Source of the DNA: Paulownia fortunei
Taxonomy: Eukaryota > Streptophyta > Magnoliopsida > Lamiales > Paulowniaceae
Assembly (NCBI GenBank): GCA_019321725.1
Contig: CM033110.1
Span: forward strand, 11,897,278 to 11,961,277
DNA: 64,000 bases
Direction of reading: 5' to 3'
The stretch's first letter is position 1. Each line of letters begins with the position of its first letter. Under the pieces are notes generated by a model. It saw only the letters and a list, made by a program, of their open reading frames with translations, ran no database searches and had not been told where the DNA came from. Positions 1-11,436 of this stretch are shown piece by piece. Position numbers and translations under genes: made by a program.

Positions 1-476
1 GATGCTTTGGTGTTATAATCAAGTGCAATGTGGTTTAGAATGGTTTTATGCAACCTAGTCAACCAACCAATCAAATTGCACCATTTTGCATACTTTTAGT
101 TCTTAGCCAAATGTAACATATTTCAAGTAAATATTTAGGCAATTAATCACTTTAGCATATAACTAGTATGGAGAAATACAAATAATTCATTTTATGGCCA
201 TTCAACATATCAATCTTTCTTAACCAAGATACCGAACTTTTCACTACAAAAAGGCACTTAAGAAATATGTTAAATCAAGAAATGAAAGTTTGATCTCATA
301 TTTCATGTACTAATACATGTTAAAGCATAACTGAAGCATATAATAACAATTATTTATGTTCGTGCAATCATACTATTTGTATGCCATAATTCGATAATGC
401 ACATTGATTAGATGCATATTCATGCAAGGTGCTTATTATTGGCTATGTAGAAGAGAATTGAGAATTGGGCATTACA
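1..476 (-). repeat. Del/Tekay LTR fragment
   Basis: This stretch matches, almost base for base with scattered substitutions, the right-hand ends of the two LTRs of the Del/Tekay element further right (48671-49145 and 55534-56007). It ends in the same LTR terminus, reading TGTAATGCCC on the minus strand. The rest of this LTR lies outside the window, so it could be a solo LTR or the 5' LTR of a minus-strand element. Immediately to its right, Athila gag sequence begins mid-gene, so this element inserted into, or deleted, the Athila 5' half. By eye it is more diverged from the other two copies than they are from each other. Confidence 0.85.
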
Positions 477-1030
477 TTTTCATTCTCCATATTTTGAAAC
501 CTACAATCCACAATGGAGAATTCATCCCAATTTTAGTTGGCAAGATGATAACCGTTCCCAACTGCTGCATTCAAAAAAACCATCAAACTTTCATTCTTAT
601 CCAGCTCCACATACAAAATCCCTTGAGAAGACTTTGCAAGCATTTATGCATTAACAAACGAACATCAATAATCAGACTTCACAAGTTATCAATGAGAGCA
701 AAAGCACACTTTCAACACTACAGCTTCTTTGCATACAAACAAACATCAATAATCCTTCCACTTAGTGTCATGTTTCTTCTTTAGGTGAAAATTTAGTCAA
801 GGAGGCTAATTCAGTCACAACTCTTTGGAATGGAAAAGTTATTGATAAGATTATTCATCCCGAGGAGAAAGTTTATAATCCACCTCCATAAATGAAGAAT
901 GGAAATAGTCTTGACGATGAAGATAAGTTTGATAAAGGTGAGTGTGAAAATGATGAAAAAGAAAAAAATTTACCTCCAACACCCTTTCCTCAAAGATTGC
1001 AAGAACTCAGAAATTGAACTCAAATGCTGA
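477..1030 (+). pseudogene. Athila gag C-terminal remnant
   Basis: Nucleotide-level similarity to the gag C-terminal half of the second Athila copy (about 29.5-30.05 kb, minus strand) identifies this stretch, for example the segment around CAATGGAGAATTC and the repeated 'aacaaacatcaataatca' wording. The plus-strand reading frame is broken repeatedly. The zinc-knuckle region and everything upstream are absent because the sequence starts at the junction with the LTR fragment. Gag would form the virus-like particle shell in an active element. A ~126-codon open frame that runs from the LTR into this remnant (404-784) is chance. Confidence 0.65.
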
Positions 1031-1039
1031 AATCTTTGA

Positions 1040-2136
1040 AGTTTTTAAACAAGTCAAGATTAATATTCCATTGTTGGATACAATCAAGCAAGTTCCACCT
1101 TATGCTAAATTTTTGAAAGATTTGTGTACAATCAAAAGAAAACTTCATGTACAAAAGAAGGCATTTTTAACTGAAAGTGTTAGTTCAATCATTCAATAAT
1201 TCACTCCACCTAAATATAAAGATCGATGTTGTCCAACCATTTCATGTATCATAGGAAACACTAGAATTGGGTGTTCTTTGCTTGATCTTGGTGCTAGTAT
1301 AAATCTTCTACCTTTATGAACAATTAGGTTTGGGAGAACTTAAAACAACTTCTATTGTACTCCAACTAGTTGACCATTCGATTAAAGTTCCAAAGGGAGT
1401 AGTAGAAGATGTGTTGGTACAAATTAATATGTTTTACTTTCCAGTTGATTTTATTATTTTAGACACAGAGCCTGTTGCACAAACACATACACAAATTCCT
1501 ATCATTTTGGGTTGTCCTTTTCTTGCAACTTCAAATGCTTTGATCAATTATAGGAATGGTATTTTGAAGTTATCATTTGGAAATATGACTGTGGAACTAA
1601 ATATATTTAATATTTATAAGCAACCTGCAGAAGATGTCGAATTACAGAAAGTGGATTCAATCGAGAAACTTGTTCATGAATACTTTACTACCACTAACTC
1701 TTTAGATTCTTTGGAGACTTGTTTTAAAAGTAAAAGTATTTGTAAAAAGGCACATACTAATACTTTCTCTGAATTTTTGCTGGTACAAGAAAATCATATT
1801 TGGATGCTAAGGTTTGAAAAACTTTCATCATTAATAGTAAAATATATTCCATCAAGTATTAAAGTTCCCATGGTTAATTTGAAACCTTTACCAGTTGATT
1901 TGAAATACTCTTTCTTGGATGAGAATGAGACTTTTCCAATAATAATTTCTTCCAAACTTGATGCATCTCAAAAAGGTAAGTTGATAGAAACTCTAAAAAT
2001 GCATAAGAACGCTTTAGGATGGACCATTGCTGACATTAAAGGTATTAATCCTTTAATTTTCACACATAACAACTATCTACAGGAAAATGCTAAATCTTCT
2101 AGAGAAATGCAAAGAAGGTTAAATCCTAATATATAA
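1040..2136 (+). pseudogene. Athila protease and protease-RT linker
   Basis: The aspartic protease active site reads DLGAS followed by INLLP, with the catalytic Asp codon at 1284-1286. A stop follows eight codons later, and the frame then shifts. From 1330 a 268-codon open stretch carries the protease C-terminal half (IPIILGCPFLATSNALI near residues 55-71) and the linker that precedes RT, ending at a TAA at 2134-2136. In a functional element this enzyme processes the Gag-Pol polyprotein. The minus-strand copy has the same order at 28.25-29.4 kb. The stop, the frameshift and the separate downstream RT frame make this inactive. Confidence 0.75.
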
Positions 2137-3345
2137 GAAGTAGTGAGAAATGAAGTCATTAAACTCTTAGATAATGGAATCATTTATCCTATTTCTGATA
2201 GCAAATGAGTAAGTCTTACTCAAGTTGTACCTAAGAAATCTAGAGTTACCATAGTCAAGAATGAAAATGATGAATTAATTCCAACTAGGACTGTTATTGG
2301 TTGGCGTATGTGCATTGACTATAGGAAACTCAACTTAGTTACTAGAAAAGATCATTTTCCATTATCTTTCATGGATCAAATCTTAGAAAGAGTTGCGGGA
2401 CATGAATTTTATTACTTTTTAGATGGATATTTTAGGTATAATCAGATTGTAATTACACTTGAAGATCAAGAGAAAATAATTTTTACATGTCTTTTTGGTA
2501 TTTTTGCATATCGAAGGATACCTTTTGGATTATGTAATGCACCAGCTACATTCCAACGATGCCTGCTTAGTATTTTTAATGACATTGTTGAACATTTTTT
2601 GAAGTCTTCATGGATGTTTTTCTATATTTGGTAATTCATTTGATGATTACCTATCTAATTTAGAAAAAGATTTGATCAAGTGTGAAGAAAAGAATCTTGT
2701 GCTCAATTGGGAGAAATGTAATTTTATGATAACAACTAGTATTATTCTTGGACACATTATTTCATCAAAGGTATTGAGGTTGACAAATCTAAAATTGAGT
2801 CAATTAGCAATTTGCCAACACCAAAGATTTTGAAGGGGGTAAGATCATTTTTAGGACATGCTGATTTTTATAAAAGATTTATCAAAGATTTTAGTATAAT
2901 ATCTAAACCTTTGTGTAATCTTCTAACAAAAGACGCTATTTTTGAATGGACTAAAAATTGTGAAAATGCTTTTGTTAAGCTTAAAAGCGTGTTTACATCT
3001 GCTCCAATCATGCAGCCTCCAGATTGGACTTTACCTTTTGAAATAATGTGTGATGCTAGTGACTATGCTATTGGAAACCATATGTTATTTACTATGTAAG
3101 TAAACCTTTAAATAGTGCTCAATTAAATTATTCAACAACTGAAAAAGAACTACTTGTTGTAGTTTTTGCATTGGACAAATTTAGATCTTATCTTGTTGGC
3201 TCACCAGTTGTTTTTAGTGATCATGCACCTTGAAATATCTTTTGTAAAAAAAAAATGCCAAACCTAGACTGATTAGGTGGATTCTCTTACTCTAATTTAA
3301 TATTAAGATTTGAGAAAAGAAGGGAGTAGAGAATGTGGTGGCTGA
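2137..3345 (+). pseudogene. Athila reverse transcriptase and RNase H
   Basis: RT motifs run in order: the CIDYRKLN stretch from 2308, FLDGYFRYNQI, the PFGLCNAPATFQR motif near 2524-2562, then the catalytic Asp-Asp site at 2610-2616. That site is damaged: relative to the second Athila copy (VDDFSIF) it reads ATGGATG followed by T, with a base lost, so the second Asp and the frame are destroyed. Downstream, RFIKDFS, KPLCNLLTKD and the RNase H start CDASDYAIG (about 3049-3075) follow in shifted frames. The segment ends at the conserved ADHLSRL motif (from 3338). RT and RNase H would copy the element's RNA into DNA; this copy cannot. Confidence 0.8.
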
Positions 3346-4723
3346 TCATTTGTCAAGACTTGTTTGTGATGACTCATTTCAAACCACACCCATTAATGAC
3401 ACTTTTCCTAATGAAAAACTACTTAATGTTTCTATTTTACCTTCGTTTGCTGACATTGTTAATTTTATTGTGACAGGAAAGATGCCATCGCATTGGTACT
3501 CTCAAGACAAAAAGAAATTTTTGACTGAGGTAAAAACTTTTATTGGGATGATCCATACCTATTCAAATACTATCCTGATCTAATTTTTCGAAGATGTGTG
3601 CCTGACAATGAGATAGGTAATATTGTTAAATTTTGTCATTTAGAAGCATATGGTGATCACTTTTTAGCAAAGAAAACTGTTGCAAAAATCTTGCAATATG
3701 AATTTTATTGGCCAACTCTTTTCAAAGACACTCATACTTTCTGCAAAAGTTGTGAAAATTGTAAAAAGTTAGGGTCCCTTTCAAAGTGAAATATGATGCC
3801 CCTACACCCTATCCTAGTGATTGAAATTTTTAACTGTTGGGGTATTGATTTTATGGGACCATTTCCATTATTATTTGATTTTCTTTACACATTGGTTTCT
3901 ATAGATTATGTTTCAAAATGGATCAAGACAATTTCTTGTCGAAACAATGATCACAAAATAGTGATAAAAGTTTTGAAAGAAATTATTTTAAGTCGATTTG
4001 GAATTCCTTGATCTATTATTAGTGATGGGGGAAAATATTTTTGTAACAAAGTTTTTGGAACTTTAATGAGAAAATATGGAATTATACATAAAGTTGTAAC
4101 CCCTATCACCCTCAGACAAATGAACAAGCTGAACTTGCGAATACGGAGATAAAATAAATTTTGGAAAAGACAGTTAATACAAATCATAAAGATTGGTCTT
4201 TTAGACTTACCGATACACTCTGGGCATATAGAACCACTTTCAAAGCATCATTAGGCATATCTCCTTATAGGATAGTTTATGAAAACCTTGTCATTTACCT
4301 GTTGAACTTGAACATAAAGCTTATTGGGCAATCAAAATGTTTAACTTCAACCTTGATGAAGTTTTAAAATTATGCAAATTACAAATCAATGAACTCCAAG
4401 AATTAAGAAATGATGCATATGAGAATTCTAAAATTTATAAAGCAAGAATCAAAGATTTTCATGATAATAAAATTTCAAGAAAAATACTCGAGGTTGGTCA
4501 AAAAGTTTTGCTTTATAATTCTCGATTACATTTATTTCATGAAAAATTGAGATCAATGTGGAGCGGTCATTTTATTGTAAGAAAAGTATATCCTTAGATT
4601 GATATTGAGAATCCTATAAAGGGTATCATATTCAAAGTAAATGGACAAAGAGTTAAACCCTTTCTAGAAAATCAATTTTTAGAAAAGGAAGTTCTTTTTA
4701 TTACTAACCCTTGTTATGATTAG
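3346..4723 (+). pseudogene. Athila integrase
   Basis: The HHCC zinc-binding region is at about 3630-3780 (CHLEAYGDH ... CKSCENCKK). The DDE core follows: Asp in GIDFMGP (codon 3847-3849), Asp in ISDGG (4024-4026) and Glu after NEQA (about 4131-4133). A TGA at 4009-4011 and a frameshift near 4100 break the core, although the three acidic residues remain readable. The C-terminal domain contains the Athila-typical motif around LRSMWSGHF (4546-4572). The last frame ends with a TAG at 4721-4723. Integrase would insert the cDNA copy; this gene is dead. Confidence 0.8.
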
Positions 4724-4725
4724 TC

Positions 4726-4726
<1 letters not shown>

Positions 4727-4759
<33 letters not shown>

Positions 4760-4760
4760 T
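4727..4760. repeat. (TA)n microsatellite
   Basis: A run of about 15 TA dinucleotides lies just after the Athila-1 pol stop codon. It is a simple sequence repeat, probably variable in length. Confidence 0.95.
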
Positions 4761-5861
4761 TATTTTCTCTGATTTTATTTGTTTTGAAGGCTTTCTTTCT
4801 TTTATTTATTTTATTTTCCCGATTAAGTGATGGATAAAGATTCTCCATAGCTATTAAAGTCAGACTTGTCAGTTTCCTAAACAACTGAAATCTCAGTACA
4901 AAGTTTATATTCTTTTTTCTTGTTCTTTTTCAAATGGGTGACAATCTTTTAACTCTCAAGAAGCGATTTTCTTTTCTTCCTAAAAATAAAATTTGTAAAA
5001 TTTGTAAAATCAAGATTAAAAGATTCAGAATGCTTATGCACAAGGGCATCCCATAGGACATACGATAGATAATTGAAGCAAAGGTAAGAGCACGTGAGTT
5101 TTCACATGAGTTTCCAGATTTGTTTACTAGATACATGCCTGGTTTTGGTAAAAGCACATATTAAAAAAAATGAAGGGCAAAAAATATGGAAGTTTGTCAA
5201 AATTGTGCTAGATGGACTTGCAACACAAAATGTCGTTCTTTATGAATGGTTTCTCAAAATCGAGAAGATAAACTTAAATTCATTATGGATGGACTGAGTA
5301 AGGAGCCTTTAGATCACATTATATTGACTCTTGAGATGCATTCATGTGGATTAGTACAACGTGCAATTCTTGATTTATGGGATCACTTTCAAAATGATTA
5401 TGAGCTTTATACTCTTAGGAATCTAACATTAAAAGACTATATTTGCCAGTTTATAAGAAAACTGGATAAGAAGCATATCCTTGACCCACAGAGGGCGTTA
5501 AGCTGTTACTGCACGTAAAACTAGAGAAAGATGTGAGCCACAATAACAACTACATGTGCATTCATATGTAAGTAGGTAATTTTTAAATTTTATGTGTCCT
5601 TATTTTCAACCTTTCTGACAAAAAAAACATGTGCTATAAATGCATTCACTATTCACACCTCAATAAATAGCACCATACTCACTCTATTTTTGCTTAACTT
5701 ACTTTCAAAAAGAAAAAAATAATAAAAAATAAAAGTTTCTTCGAGTCATAAATTCAACTGCATTTGTGTCTTTTGTGGATCCAATCCAGGAAAAAAGTTG
5801 AGTTTATAGGGGCAGCCAATAACCATGGTAGAATTTTAGTAGAAATAAAAATTCATTTAGA
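4761..5861 (+). other. Athila-1 post-pol region in env-like position, unidentified
   Basis: This ~1.1 kb lies between the pol stop and the 3' LTR, where many Athila-lineage elements carry an extra env-like gene. Open stretches exist on the plus strand: one begins at 4934, with stops soon after, and a 90-codon frame runs over 5246-5518. I see no signal peptide, no clear membrane segment and no recognisable family. The sequence becomes AT-rich and A-rich around 5590-5740. It is either a decayed extra ORF or 3' non-coding sequence. Confidence 0.4.
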
Positions 5862-5894
5862 GTATGGGGGAGGCATTTTGGGTTTAATGGGGAG
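5862..5894 (+). promoter_or_regulatory. Candidate polypurine tract of Athila-1
   Basis: Purine-rich runs (a GGGGGAGG block near 5866 and a GGGGAG block at 5889-5894) lie directly before the proposed LTR start TGTTGTTA at 5895. This is where plus-strand DNA priming would occur. The exact boundary is inferred from LTR length in the second copy, not from a matching 5' LTR. Confidence 0.45.
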
Positions 5895-6506
5895 TGTTGT
5901 TATTTTTGCTCATATAGGAGGAATCAAACTTTTGGGAGTTATCCCAAAACTTTTAACAGTACAGAATATCACAAGTATGACCATTGAAGATGAGGTAAAA
6001 GTGTTATATATTCAGGACAAAATGCCTAGCCTGTAAAACAATGCGGATGCATTCATCATTCTACCTGACGATTTTGGTACATGTGCAATTTTAGGCATAA
6101 CTCTAGCTCAAAAGCCCTATGGATCTGAATCTTACTTCATTTGAAAGCTAAGAGATACAACTATAACTTTACTATTGGAAGTTCTGCCCAATTCAGCCTT
6201 TTATAGCAAAAAAATCATCTAATTGTGTGTATTGGAAAGAATCTATCTATACTAATATATTTTCTTAAATCAAGCATAACTTTCTTCCTAGTGGTTGAAA
6301 TTAGGTGATTCAAGTCAAAAAATGAAGGTGACAGAAAAATACATAGCTTTTATGTTGATCACTATTCCAAAATCAGTTGATTTCATGGATAAAAAAGTAT
6401 AACTAAATTCAGATTTGAAAAGGACATGTAAATTTAGAGCATATTTGAAGTAAATTTGGAGTGCATTTGGAGTGAATTTGGAGATTCCAATTTAAAAACT
6501 CTTCTA

Positions 6507-6516
6507 CTATAAATAG
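6507..6516 (+). promoter_or_regulatory. LTR TATA box (Athila-1)
   Basis: CTATAAATAG occurs at the U3/R position of the LTR. The second Athila copy has CTATAAATAG at the collinear place on the minus strand, just upstream of the shared R-region block. Conservation in both copies supports this as the element's promoter. Confidence 0.7.
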
Positions 6517-6784
6517 GGGCTCTTGGATGTTATTGAATACACAAAAACCCTTAGAGGGGGAAAACAAATTTTATTGTTATCTTTCTTTAGGCTAAGATTT
6601 CTAGTAGTAATAGAAATGTATTATCTAGTTTCTCTTCTATTTTTTATCTTTTCTAGTTTCATTATATCTTTCTAAATTTCATTTAATTGAGGAGAAAGAG
6701 TGAACCTCTTGATGGAGGAAGATAAATAGTTATACAGGTGCATAATGTTCAGGTGTGTTGTATTGTTGTTTTAATTTTTGATTG

Positions 6785-7142
6785 AAACCCTCCTTGTTTA
6801 GTTGGCGATTCTTGATTTATGTATCAATAATGGCACAATAAATAATTGAGTTTATTTAGCTTATTGTATGGTTTTACTGCACCGACTGCTAACGTGAAAC
6901 CTTAATTTACTGTAGACAAAGGTATGCATAAATACTTGATCCCATAAATAAGTATTGGTGTTAAAACCCTTCTTGTTTAGTGGTGATTCTTGATTTATGT
7001 ATCACTAATGGCACAATAAATACTTGGGTTCATTTAACTTATTGTGTGGTTTTATTACACCGACTACTAACATGAAATCTTGATTTATTATAGACAAAGG
7101 TGTGCATAAATACTTGATCATATAAGCAAGTATTGGTGTTAA
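6785..7142 (+). repeat. 179-bp tandem duplication inside Athila-1 LTR
   Basis: Two adjacent copies (about 6785-6963 and 6964-7142) both run from 'aaaccct.cttgtttag' through 'gcataaatacttgatc' to 'agtattggtgtta'. They differ by scattered substitutions. The other Athila LTR (31.44-31.62 kb, minus strand) has a single copy, so the duplication arose in this copy's lineage. Confidence 0.9.
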
Positions 7143-7509
7143 GAGATAATTTGCAAATAGTAAGACAATATCATGATTACCTTAATACATGAGCTATTTG
7201 ATAACATCTTTCTATTGGAACCTTCCTTATGTATGGATTTCAATAGTAGCATTTAAAAGAGATAAAAATAATAAATAATCATTCCTCTATCCAAAACTCA
7301 AGAGTAGATCCCTAATCCTCAATATTTTTATTACTTTGATTTCTCAGTTATAACATAATATTTTCTTTATAATCTAAACCACATTCAACCCATCTTTTAA
7401 GAAATATAAACCCGAAAACTTCAAACAATTTCCATGTGGATTGACCTCAAACTCCCAAGAAATTTTTTACTTGAACTGTATTTGGGGTTGCAACCTTAAA
7501 GTTGTAGCA

Positions 7510-8060
7510 TTTTTGTTAATTGCAATGAAAAACATAACCTAAGTTGAATAACCAGAGCTTGTATGGTTGTTGCTTAGATTAATCTATCTTTCTTATTTTA
7601 GTGCATCCATTGAATTAAATCTAGAGAGTTTGTTATAGGTTGTTTGATGGGTAGAAACTTAAGTAGAGAGTTCGTTCTACTTAACGAACAATTAAGGAAA
7701 GATTAGAGTAGTAGAGCTTGTTATTACCTACGGTTGATAATTTTAATGGCAAGTTAATAATATTGACATCAAATTACAATTCATTGTCTAGTGGTGGTGA
7801 AGGAAACCTCAACCTACCTTTAACCACTTGTTGCTTGTTGTTTTGATTTTCATTGCTTTGCTTTTTAATTAGTTTTAATTTTTGTGAATTAGTTAATCAA
7901 CTCAATCCCCCCCAACCATCTGTTGTTTATTTTTGAAGTTTACTTGTTGAGTTTTAGACTTAGGTTAGTAAGTTTGAATTCAATTTTTTTGTTAGTGAGT
8001 CGATAATAAATCAGTTAGCCTTGATTCTCATGCGACAAACTCTTGCTAGCTCTATACTCA
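7510..8060. other. Unassigned, LTR-like AT-rich sequence
   Basis: No credible coding frame. The stretch has the texture of retrotransposon LTR or leader DNA, but I cannot match it to another element in the window. It begins right after the Athila-1 LTR end, so it may be the DNA Athila-1 inserted into. Confidence 0.35.
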
Positions 8061-8349
8061 TTAAAATTTTATTGAAGAGTACAGTTTAAATTTGGTAGGC
8101 CAGCAAAAATCAACCAGTAGCTCATCCCCTGATCTAATGAAAATAGAAGAAATAGAAATATTAGAGGAATCTGTGGAATGAGAATTTTTAAAGTTGGCCA
8201 TGGTGACAAAAAAAATGGTCGGAATAATTTTGTTTGTAGATTAAGAATAAAGAGAAATAGAGGATAAGTGGATTTAATCCATAAATAATAAAAAATAAAA
8301 TAGAAGAGAAGTATAAATAGAGAATCAAAGAAAGAAGGTACAAGGCAGT

Positions 8350-8500
8350 ACGTACCTTTGTGGTGGAAGGGGGAAGAGTCGAAGGCTCGTCGGAATGTTG
8401 CTGGAGAATTCACTGGAAAATCCTTAAGAGTAATTAGGGTTTTTGCTTAAATTGTGAAAGAGTGAAAAAGTATTGACAAGATGTGGGTTTTCTCTTTTCA
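8350..8500 (-). pseudogene. Antisense gene first exon remnant (Tat-A)
   Basis: On the minus strand a short coding-like exon (SPATFRRAFDSSPFHHK wording) ends at a strong splice donor, AAAG followed by GTACGT, at about 8351-8356. Tat-B has an exon in the equivalent place, also ending at a GT donor (20253-20254). The sense strand here is the 3' region of a Tat retrotransposon, so this would be transcribed against the element. The continuation of the gene is not present to the left. Confidence 0.45.
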
Positions 8501-8849
8501 TAGACTCAAGAAGGAAGATGATGAGCCTATTGAATTTGGGCCATTGATTGGAGGTTTGCATGAAAGGTCCAGATCTGCCCATCTAAACAGATATTCATCA
8601 GGTTATGACATATGACATATGTAAGGACGATGAGGATTCATCTGTTGGGATGATAATTGTACTTTCAAATCCAAAAAGAACATTAAAATTGATGAGTAAT
8701 AATGGATGGAAAATCCAGAGATTCTGCAATTGATGAGAAATGTCTTTTTCAGATGATCATTTCCAAGAATGTTTACTGGTTCTGCTGAACTAGACTGCCA
8801 CCTCAGACTTAAGATAATTTCTTTTGCCTCATTGAACTCAGATCAGACA

Positions 8850-8863
8850 GAGTGGGGGGATAA
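8850..8863 (+). promoter_or_regulatory. Polypurine tract of Tat-A
   Basis: GAGTGGGGGGATAAG directly precedes the LTR start at 8864. Tat-B has an equivalent purine tract (GCAGAGTAGGGGAAC) just before 20620. Confidence 0.65.
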
Positions 8864-9593
8864 GTTGATATGGTATAAGTTTGGCCTGATTCATGATAGG
8901 CTCGTCTGAGCTTAGTCTCAAGTGAAATAGGCTAGCTTATAATCCTCTATGGGCTCTGACCCAAAAGTTCTTTTATATTTCTATTAATTGAGGTCTCCAT
9001 TACGTTCGAGCAGTATCTCGACAGGGTACACAGTTAATAAACCTTAGATACGAGCTAAAGCGTTCAATGTAGTCGAAGGTTGCCTTACAATGAATAAGTC
9101 TTAGATGGAATGCTTGGCTCACAGCCAGATTATCACAAGTAAAGAAGAATGACGTGGTTTAGGTTGAAGCTGACCTTATGATCGTCACTACAGAACAAAG
9201 TCAAGTTGTTATCCATGGATAATAACAAGGAATATAATTTAAGGTAAACCCCTATACTTATGACGTGTACATTAGGCAATTATACAATAAATTAGCAAAA
9301 ATTCTCTTTTGCCATAAGTAATGTCACTCTATAAATAAGAACCTTAAGTTTTCAAGCAAAGGGTTCTGTTCTGTATACATGCATTTTCTACAATATACAT
9401 ATTTCTCTAATATATTGTGTAATTATACTCCATTGCTTATTACTAACTTAAGTATCAGAGTGTCTACGTTGGGCATCTCCGTGCTTCGCAGGTCAGACCA
9501 ACATTGTTCCTGGGCTGGAGCAAATCGACTAGTGAGCTAGGTGTAGCTAAGGCTTGGGAGTCAAATATTCTTAAGTGTGTTGGATTTGTAGCA
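8864..9593 (+). repeat. Tat-A 3' LTR
   Basis: It starts with TTGATATGGTATAAG (Tat-B: TGCTGATGTGGTATAGG), has a TATA box at 9329-9337, then a terminal part with 'gagtgtctacgttgggcatctc' wording that parallels the GAGCGTCGGAG block of Tat-B. It ends at GTAGCA. The length of 730 bp equals Tat-B's 731 bp. The two LTRs are clearly diverged from each other and belong to related families rather than one insertion. Confidence 0.7.
9329..9337 (+). promoter_or_regulatory. LTR TATA box (Tat-A)
   Basis: CTATAAATAAG lies about 260 bp before the LTR end, the same spacing class as CTATAAATAAG in Tat-B (around 21123-21133). It is the likely U3 promoter. Confidence 0.65.
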
Positions 9594-11436
9594 AATTAGT
9601 AACCTTATTTTCCTATAGTATAAAAACGTTTATTTGCCATCCTGAAATTGACGATTAATTTGATTGGACCACTAATTCCGTTAAGGGTTACTGTCAACTT
9701 ATTCAATTATTCTAACAATATTTTATTAATTGAAAACTCCACATTTTAAGGTAATTACAATTTACCCCTAAATTAAGGCATATATATGTATATATCATTT
9801 CTTCCCCCATTTTTTTCAGAAACCTTTACTTACTAATCCTAGAAACCATCTAAATGTTGTTCTTATATAAATAAATTAAAAAATTACTAAAAACCAATAA
9901 AATGATTTTTTCGATCTAAAAAACTATAAAATTATTTTTCATTGCCAAAAATTCATTATACCAAATTTTCAAAAAAAAATCCAACAATTAAATTTCACCC
10001 TAACGTCGTTAATATTTAATAATTTTTGAACCAAATTCCCTTTGTTTCTTAAAATAAATTAATGAATTAGGTTTCTACAGAATTGTTTAAGTTTTTAAAT
10101 TGATCGACTAATCAATTACGATTTTTATTTAAATTTTTGAATTTTTTGATTTTTTTGGTATCTTTAATAAAAAATATTTATTTTTAAATTTGTTAAAATG
10201 TCGTTATTATGGTTGTATAATTTTAAAAAATTCTAATTGTTCACATAAAATAATTTAATATCTAACTTACAAGAAATTAAGATTATCATATACATTTAAC
10301 AGTTTCAACAGTCCCAAAAACATATTATCAACAAAACTAATTTATCAATTTCTTAAGATAAGAAGTTCAAGTGTATTTTAGTCCAAAGAATAAATTTTGA
10401 CCGTGTTGGTCCAAAATTTAATTGTTGGGTTTGTTTGAATGAAAAGTTGGTGGAATAGTTTTTTTAATAATTTTCCCTATTTGAATTTGCTCCAAAAATC
10501 TCAAATCTAACTAAGTTGTTTGTTTTGAATATCCATATCTCATATCAATAACTCTCACAATAAATTTGGTTATGATGAGAATCACATTATTTTGCAATAG
10601 AGAAAATTACAAAATTGATCATGTAATTAAGGAGGTGGCAAAAAATAAATCTTCATCAAATTTAAAATTATAATTTAGTCCTGTAACTATTAAAACTCTT
10701 GAATGGAGTACAAATTTTACTTGAAATTAGAATTCTAATTGAAAATTCACACGTGCAGAACACTTGACTATTGAAAATTGGCAATTTTAGAATTTCCTGA
10801 CAATATTGCACAACTGGACATAACCCAACCCATGTGGCGCCCTTATAGAGGAAAGAGAATGGTGATGTGGAGTAAATAGCCCACTTCATCTGCCAAGGTT
10901 AAAACCATCATTAATATTATTAATAAAATCTTCTTGGCATCGGAAAATATATGCATAACAGTATAATTAATATTATAGTACGATCTTGTTTGTACTTTGT
11001 TTAAATAACTAATGTTATTTACTATCAAAAAATTTACTTCATTTGTGCAAATTAAAAATAATTATACACTGTATTTCTATTTCTTTATTTAATTCATTAA
11101 GTAATATTTTCAACTATAAATTTTTTTATTCCATTTTTAAAATTTAAAATAACTATCACTTATCTCTTCTATTTTTCTAGCTTGTTTAAATTAATAATAA
11201 TTTAACTCTAAATATTCTTATAAAAATAAAAATCAACAGTATATTATAGCATCTACTCTTTGATTTATTTTATTAACTATATTTTAACTACTATAAGAGT
11301 TTTTTCTACTTGTACTAAATATATATTGTATGATTTTTTAATTTTTTAAGTAATAATATTATTTAAGTTCAATTTAAATTTATATTTATTTCATTTCATT
11401 ATTTTTCTTTTCTTTTTTGTATTTTCACCCAACCAG

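Larger units (their letters stand above)
477..7509 (+). mobile_element. Athila-lineage Ty3/Gypsy element, 5' truncated (Athila-1)
   Basis: A degenerate plus-strand Ty3/Gypsy element with gag remnant, protease, RT, RNase H, integrase and a 3' LTR in Gypsy order. Its RT wording (CIDYRKLN, TRKDHFPL, MDQILERV, PFGLCNAPATFQR) and the integrase C-terminal motif around LRSMWSGHF are typical of the plant Athila lineage. It is collinear with the minus-strand copy at 26.7-32.6 kb. The 5' LTR, primer site and gag N-terminus are missing because a Del/Tekay LTR abuts at 476. Many stops and frameshifts make it non-functional. Confidence 0.85.
5895..7509 (+). repeat. Athila-1 3' LTR
   Basis: The right part (about 6560-7509) aligns clearly with the 5' LTR of the second Athila copy (31131-32620, minus strand): shared blocks include GTGAACCTCTTGATGGAGG, the 'gcataaatact' block, and the end GTTGTAGCA. 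The left boundary TGTTGTTA is inferred from position after purine runs and from LTR length. It is ~1.6 kb, longer than the ~1.49 kb second copy because it holds a ~179-bp tandem duplication. A TATA box at 6507-6516 marks the U3 promoter. Confidence 0.7.
8061..9593 (+). mobile_element. Tat-lineage Ty3/Gypsy element, 3' end only (Tat-A)
   Basis: Only the last part is present: the 5' end of an antisense gene (minus strand, about 8340-8500), a purine tract, and a 730-bp LTR. The LTR has the same length and start as that of the better preserved Tat-B copy (20620-21350), and in both copies a minus-strand exon with a GT splice donor lies 370-610 bp before the LTR. Everything upstream is missing. Confidence 0.65.

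Noticed and set aside
404..784. 126-codon open frame on the plus strand
   Set aside because: It starts inside an LTR fragment and runs into the gag remnant in a frame with no gag wording; it spans the junction of two elements by chance.
4940..5520. Retroviral-type envelope gene
   Set aside because: No signal peptide, no membrane anchor and no cleavage-site motif could be seen; only the position is suggestive.
8069..8413. 114-codon minus-strand frame as a single gene
   Set aside because: Only the first ~20 codons look coding; the rest lies beyond a strong splice donor and is low-complexity, hydrophobic by AT-richness.
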